From JAXGPL01 sp040766985 (lineage in GTDB: Bacteria; Bacillota; Sulfobacillia; JAUYEG01): a DNA stretch of 17,773 nt. Of this stretch, positions 14,499 through 17,773 are shown piece after piece. The stretch covers positions 1 to 17,773 of the forward strand of contig JAXGPL010000031.1 in the NCBI GenBank assembly GCA_040766985.1, read 5' to 3'. The position numbers and the translations under genes are program-made. The stretch's first letter is position 1; every line of letters begins with the position of its first letter. The notes beneath the pieces were generated by a model. It was not told the origin of the DNA and searched no databases. It saw only the letters and a program-made list of their open reading frames with translations.

Positions 14499-15835
14499 GC
14501 ACCGAGCCCCGACCGCTGGCGGGGGGCGTTGCAGAGCAGCGCACCTCGAACGCACAGGCCGATCCCGAGGCCGAGCGGATTGCGCGGCACAACTTCGTCT
14601 CGCTCGTCGGGGACGGGCTGTTCTTCACGTTCGGGACGGCCTTTTACGACTCGACCAGCGTGCTTCCTGTTTTCGTCAGCACGTTGACGTCTTCGAGCGT
14701 GCTGATCGGCCTATCGCTCACGATCCGCAACCTCGGCTGGATGCTCCCGCAGGTGTTCGTGGCGCGCTACGTGGGGCCGATGGAGCGCAAGAAGCCGATT
14801 ACCGTCGCTGCGTCTTCCGTTCAGCGTCTATCGCTTTTCCTCATTAGCATCATGACCCTGGTCTGGGCGGGGCGGCGCCCGGAGCTGGCTCTGGTCGGCT
14901 ACTTCGCGGGGCTTGCGGTGTTTTCACTTGGCGACGGCGTGACGAGCGTTCCGTGGACCGATATCGTCGGGCGAAGCGTTCCGCACCAGAGAAGGGGCCG
15001 CCTGTTCGGGATGATGCAGGTCGCCGGCGGGATTCTGGCCTTCGGGGCAGGCTTTGTAGTTCGCTGGATCATCTCCCACCCGGCCTTGTCCTACCCCCGC
15101 AACTTCGCCCTGCTGTTCTTGATCGGCGCGATACTCTCGACGGCGTCGCTGCTCATGTTCTGCCGGGTCAAGGAGCCGCCGCTCAAGAGCACGGCGCCCC
15201 CGCGGGTTCCGCTGGCAACGTACTTCCGCCAGGTGCCCGTGCTGTTCCGCCGTAATCCTGCCGCTGCGAGGCTGGTCATCGTACGGGTGTTGGCCACCGG
15301 GATCAACCTCGCGGTGCCGTTCTTTGCGGTCTACGGACGGGAGGTCCTGGGATTTCCGCCCGAAGCAGCGGGTCTTTTCGTGTCGGCGCAGATGATCGGG
15401 ACGGTGGTTGGCGGGTGGGCGTGGGCAAGAATCGGGGATTTCCTTGGCAATCGGCTCTTGGTCCGCTCGACCGTGGCTGCCGGCGCAGTCGCGACCGTGG
15501 TGCCGCTGCTGATGGCGCCGCTCGCCGGAAGCGAACTTGCGCGCCTTTTGTATCCCGTCGCTTTCGCGGTGCTCGGTGCGACGTTTGCAGGCACGTGGAT
15601 GGGTTTCACCAACTACCTGATTGAAACCACGCCTGAAGATGAGCGCCCGTACTATCTCGGGGCGGTCAATACGCTCGTCGCCCCATTCACCTTTTTCGGC
15701 GTCCTCGGCGGGCTGGTTGTCGCCGCGGCAGGGTACGTCACATGCTTTGCGATCGCCGGTGCCTTGTGCACAGCCGCGCTCCTGATCAGCGGGGGCCTTC
15801 CCGAGCCCCGGCGTACCATGTCGGCCGTTCGCTAG
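14495..15835 (+). CDS. MFS transporter
   Basis: The 446-residue protein is a polytopic membrane protein with about eleven to twelve hydrophobic segments after a hydrophilic N-terminus of some 33 residues. Major-facilitator features include a basic loop after the second helix (GPMERKKP), VPHQRRGRLFG between helices 4 and 5, and a second-half loop resembling motif A (ARIGDFLGNRLLV). A PEDERPYYLG stretch near the C-terminus echoes the first-half loop. The start GTG at 14495 overlaps the NIF3 stop as GTGA with no strong ribosome-binding site, which points to translational coupling. The substrate is unknown. Coupling to a NIF3 protein suggests a shared small-molecule role, but that is inference. 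A candidate hairpin follows the stop by about 20 bp. Confidence 0.9.
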   Translation: MSTEPRPLAGGVAEQRTSNAQADPEAERIARHNFVSLVGDGLFFTFGTAFYDSTSVLPVFVSTLTSSSVLIGLSLTIRNLGWMLPQVFVARYVGPMERKKPITVAASSVQRLSLFLISIMTLVWAGRRPELALVGYFAGLAVFSLGDGVTSVPWTDIVGRSVPHQRRGRLFGMMQVAGGILAFGAGFVVRWIISHPALSYPRNFALLFLIGAILSTASLLMFCRVKEPPLKSTAPPRVPLATYFRQVPVLFRRNPAAARLVIVRVLATGINLAVPFFAVYGREVLGFPPEAAGLFVSAQMIGTVVGGWAWARIGDFLGNRLLVRSTVAAGAVATVVPLLMAPLAGSELARLLYPVAFAVLGATFAGTWMGFTNYLIETTPEDERPYYLGAVNTLVAPFTFFGVLGGLVVAAAGYVTCFAIAGALCTAALLISGGLPEPRRTMSAVR

Positions 15836-15855
15836 GGCCCGGCCGCCTGCCGCCA

Positions 15856-15878
15856 GGGCTGCCACATACGGCAGCGCC
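15856..15878 (+). terminator. Candidate hairpin after the MFS gene
   Basis: GCTGCC (15858-15863) pairs perfectly with GGCAGC (15870-15875) around a 6-base loop. GG (15856-15857) can extend the stem to CC (15877-15878) past a single bulged G. It lies 20 bp after the MFS stop. No T-tract follows, so termination is only suggested by position. Confidence 0.35.
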
Positions 15879-15927
15879 GCATGCCATAGGTTTGCGTAGA
15901 CCTGAGGATTGCGGGAGGCGGCGAGGG

Positions 15928-16194
15928 ATGCAGTTTAGTGACGTAATGCAGGCGCTGCGGCGGTTCGCAGCCAGGATTCGCGCGGGGTTCGTGCTGTTCC
16001 TGGCGGGCGAGGTGTTGCGGTTCTGGAGCTTTCACCTGGAGGGCAACGCGCCGGCGCCGGTGGCGTTGGCCGGGACGGCCGCGCTGTGTCTTTCGTTTGT
16101 AATGATCTGGAGCGGCATCGAAGGGTTCACCGCCGCGACTGTGCAGGGGTTTTCCTGCCTTGGCGAGGAAGAGCCACCTGGCGGACCGGAGTGA
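15928..16194 (+). CDS. Small two-helix membrane protein, unknown
   Basis: The ATG at 15928 follows GGGAGG (15913-15918) by 9 bases. A longer in-frame start at 15742 would read through the end of the MFS gene and give a Pro/Arg-rich, unlikely N-terminus. The 88-residue product has a short amphipathic, Arg-containing N-terminus (VMQALRRFAARIRAG). One hydrophobic segment spans about residues 19-35 (FVLFLAGEVLRFW) and a second about 44-63 (VALAGTAALCLSFVMIW). The tail is acidic and Pro/Gly-rich (EEEPPGGPE). I recognise no family. It lies 37 bp before the ZIP transporter gene on the same strand, so they may be co-transcribed. Confidence 0.65.
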   Translation: MQFSDVMQALRRFAARIRAGFVLFLAGEVLRFWSFHLEGNAPAPVALAGTAALCLSFVMIWSGIEGFTAATVQGFSCLGEEEPPGGPE

Positions 16195-16231
16195 TCCTTC
16201 GCCGCCACTATGGAGGTGAGTCAGCACCCAG

Positions 16232-16990
16232 ATGGATTTGAGCGAGTATCCACGGCTGTGGGTCGCGACACTAATCGGTCTTTTCGCGGGAATCGGTGGG
16301 ACAGGCCTTGGCGGGGTCGCCTCGGTGTTCTTCAGATGTCTGCCTTCCCGCACCTATAGCGTGGTCCTCGGGTTCTCGGCAGGGGTCATGTTGAGTGTCG
16401 TGGCTTTTGATCTGATGCCCGAAGCGATCGAGGCCGGCGGTCTTCAGTACGCCATCCCCGGCATTCTGGCGGGCGTAATCCTTATTTCATTGCTGGACCT
16501 GCTGCCTCATACCCACTTCATGACCAGTGATCGTGAGAGCAGCCGCTTCATCAAGGCGGGCGTGATCGTCGGGTTGGGCATCGCGATGCACAACCTCCCC
16601 GAAGGACTTGCCATCGGCGCGGGCTACACCAGCGACGCCGCGCTTGGAGTCGGCCTTGGACTGGTCATCGCGGTTCACAATTTCCCGGAAGGCATGGCCA
16701 TGGCTTGCCCGATGGTCATCGGCGGCCTGGGCCCCTGGCGCGTAATCGGCGCTACGGTCTTGGCAGGCCTGCCGATGGGCATCGGGGCCCTTTTGGGAGC
16801 GGTTCTCGGGGCCATGTCGCCGGCGTTCCTTGCGGTCTGTCTTGGGTTTGCGGCCGGCGCGATGCTCTTTGTGACGTGCGATGAATTGATCCCCGATGCG
16901 CAGGAACTAGCGAGCGGCCATTCGGGGACGTTCGGAATCGTGGCCGGGGTTCTGGCGGGGATTGTGTTCACCTCGTTGTTTCACCACTAA
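16232..16990 (+). CDS. ZIP-family divalent metal transporter
   Basis: The 252-residue integral membrane protein carries the two ZIP signature helices, MHNLPEGLAIG (His120, Glu124) and VHNFPEGMAMA (His149, Glu153), which form the binuclear metal site. Further acidic residues at DLMPEA (Asp60, Glu64) and CDELIPDA (Asp217, Glu218) match the pattern of the GufA/ZupT-like branch. Proteins of this family carry zinc, iron or other divalent metals across the cytoplasmic membrane, usually inward. A His-containing loop (LLPHTHF, 91-96) lies between helices 3 and 4, as expected. The start has GGAGGTGAG (16212-16220) 11 bases upstream. It follows the small membrane gene by 37 bp. No metal-sensor gene is seen here. 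Metal specificity cannot be read from the sequence. Confidence 0.92.
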   Translation: MDLSEYPRLWVATLIGLFAGIGGTGLGGVASVFFRCLPSRTYSVVLGFSAGVMLSVVAFDLMPEAIEAGGLQYAIPGILAGVILISLLDLLPHTHFMTSDRESSRFIKAGVIVGLGIAMHNLPEGLAIGAGYTSDAALGVGLGLVIAVHNFPEGMAMACPMVIGGLGPWRVIGATVLAGLPMGIGALLGAVLGAMSPAFLAVCLGFAAGAMLFVTCDELIPDAQELASGHSGTFGIVAGVLAGIVFTSLFHH

Positions 16991-17025
16991 CCACCTGGGC
17001 CGTCTAGTTGCGGAGGTCTGCCGAC

Positions 17026-17773
17026 ATGAACAGGGGAGAGCCGGAAACCGTAGCCTTCGCCATCGCGTCGCGCCTCGCTGAGGCGGGCGTCACCCACGCC
17101 TTCGGGTACCCGGGCGGCGAAACCCTTGACCTGCTCGAGGCGTTCCGCGCGGCGGGCATCAGCTTTGTGCTGACCCGCCACGAGGCCGCGGCCGCCTTTG
17201 CGGCCGGGGCGTACGGCGAGCTGACCGGCAGACCCGGCGTGTGCCTCGCTACGCTTGGGCCGGGCGCGACCAACCTGGTCAGCGGCATCGCAGCCGCCTA
17301 TCTGGAGCGGGCGCCGGTCCTGGCGTTCACCGCCCAGCTACCCCGCTCACGGCGCGAAACCACGACCCACCAGCGCATCGACCTCAACGCCCTGTTCAGG
17401 CCGGTCACCAAGGGCAGTTTCCTTCTCGACCCCTCGGACGCGCGCCGGACGCTCGAAAAGGGCATCCAGTTGGCCACCGCCGCCCGGCCGGGCCCCGTTC
17501 ACTTTGAGGTCCCCAGCGACGTGCCGCGCGCGGTGTGCGGCGACGCGATCGGCCGCGGCTTCTTTGCCGGCCTGACCAGGGCTAAGGGCGCGGCCGCGGC
17601 TCCGGCCCCTTGTGCATATGATGCCGCGACGCGGGTAGTTGCGGCGGCGGCGCGCCCCGTGATGCTCATCGGCGTCGGTGCGCGCACAGCTGGTCAGGCC
17701 GCCGTGACAGCGCTCGCCGAGGCCGGAGGATTGCCCGTGGCCGTGACTCCCAAGGCCAAGGGCCTGATTCCAG
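17026..17773 (+). CDS. Thiamine-diphosphate enzyme, acetolactate-synthase-like (3' end outside window)
   Basis: An open frame from ATG 17026, 8 bases after GGAGGT (17012-17017), runs to the window edge for 249 full codons. The N-terminal TPP-binding (PYR) domain spans about residues 1-170. It shows THAFGYPGGETLDLLEAF, then RHEAAAAFAAGAYGELTG with Glu53 at the position of the catalytic Glu that activates thiamine diphosphate. LATLGPGATNLVSGIAAAYLERAPVLAFTAQ follows, and PGPVHFEVPSDVP ends the domain. The central domain begins after that (RPVMLIGVGA). The family includes acetolactate synthase, sulphoacetaldehyde acetyltransferase, oxalyl-CoA decarboxylase and others. The first half alone does not separate them, so the substrate is left open. 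It follows the ZIP gene by 35 bp. The C-terminal domain, with the metal-binding GDG motif, lies outside the window. Confidence 0.85.
   Translation, partial: MNRGEPETVAFAIASRLAEAGVTHAFGYPGGETLDLLEAFRAAGISFVLTRHEAAAAFAAGAYGELTGRPGVCLATLGPGATNLVSGIAAAYLERAPVLAFTAQLPRSRRETTTHQRIDLNALFRPVTKGSFLLDPSDARRTLEKGIQLATAARPGPVHFEVPSDVPRAVCGDAIGRGFFAGLTRAKGAAAAPAPCAYDAATRVVAAAARPVMLIGVGARTAGQAAVTALAEAGGLPVAVTPKAKGLIP

Noticed and set aside
14924..15865. 313-codon - strand frame
   Set aside because: It is antisense to the MFS gene. The translation is Arg/Gln/His-rich and hydrophilic, typical of the reverse of a membrane protein gene.

Overview
This window looks like a stretch of chromosome from a GC-rich bacterium. 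Evidence for this is dense protein-coding genes with strong GGAGG-type ribosome-binding sites, GTG starts used beside ATG, several lipoproteins with clear lipoboxes, and no introns or RNA genes that I can see. The family mix (CyuA-type cysteine desulfidase, M42 and M28 peptidases, DUF72, NIF3, ZIP, a membrane-anchored NodB deacetylase) would fit a high-GC member of the Bacillota or a neighbouring phylum. That placement is inference. I see no phage, plasmid, transposase, CRISPR or tRNA.

Region 1 (1-4346) is the accessory-looking part. It holds the tail of an unknown protein, then three secreted lipoproteins on the + strand: a beta-propeller protein and two of unknown family. A convergent, membrane-anchored, coiled-coil NodB polysaccharide deacetylase follows on the - strand. 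The C-terminus of the first partial protein resembles the C-terminus of the protein at 1714-2364, so the block contains a diverged paralogue pair. Sampled lines from the two unknown lipoprotein genes are clearly lower in GC (43-55 %) than sampled lines further right (65-68 %).

Region 2 (4491-9064) is mixed metabolism. A CyuA-family desulfidase (-) is divergent from a small P-loop kinase (+). A propeller-type lipoprotein and a tiny membrane protein form a - strand pair. An APRT-like phosphoribosyltransferase lies on the + strand. Both the tiny membrane gene and the phosphoribosyltransferase are broken by an apparent one-base loss in a G/C run, and adding one base to the run restores a sensible protein in each case.

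Region 3 (9141-13498) has an M42 metallo-aminopeptidase, a 420-bp intergenic stretch with a candidate promoter, a direct repeat and an RNA-like inverted repeat, a DUF72 gene, and a convergent M28-type metallopeptidase.

Region 4 (13686-17773) is all + strand: a NIF3/DUF34 protein translationally coupled to an MFS transporter, a small two-helix membrane protein, a ZIP-family metal transporter, and the N-terminal 249 codons of a thiamine-diphosphate enzyme related to acetolactate synthase, cut by the window edge.

I did not find a clearly new defence or mobile system. The items most worth a second look are the two homopolymer frameshifts, the paralogous lipoprotein block, and the leader of the DUF72 gene.
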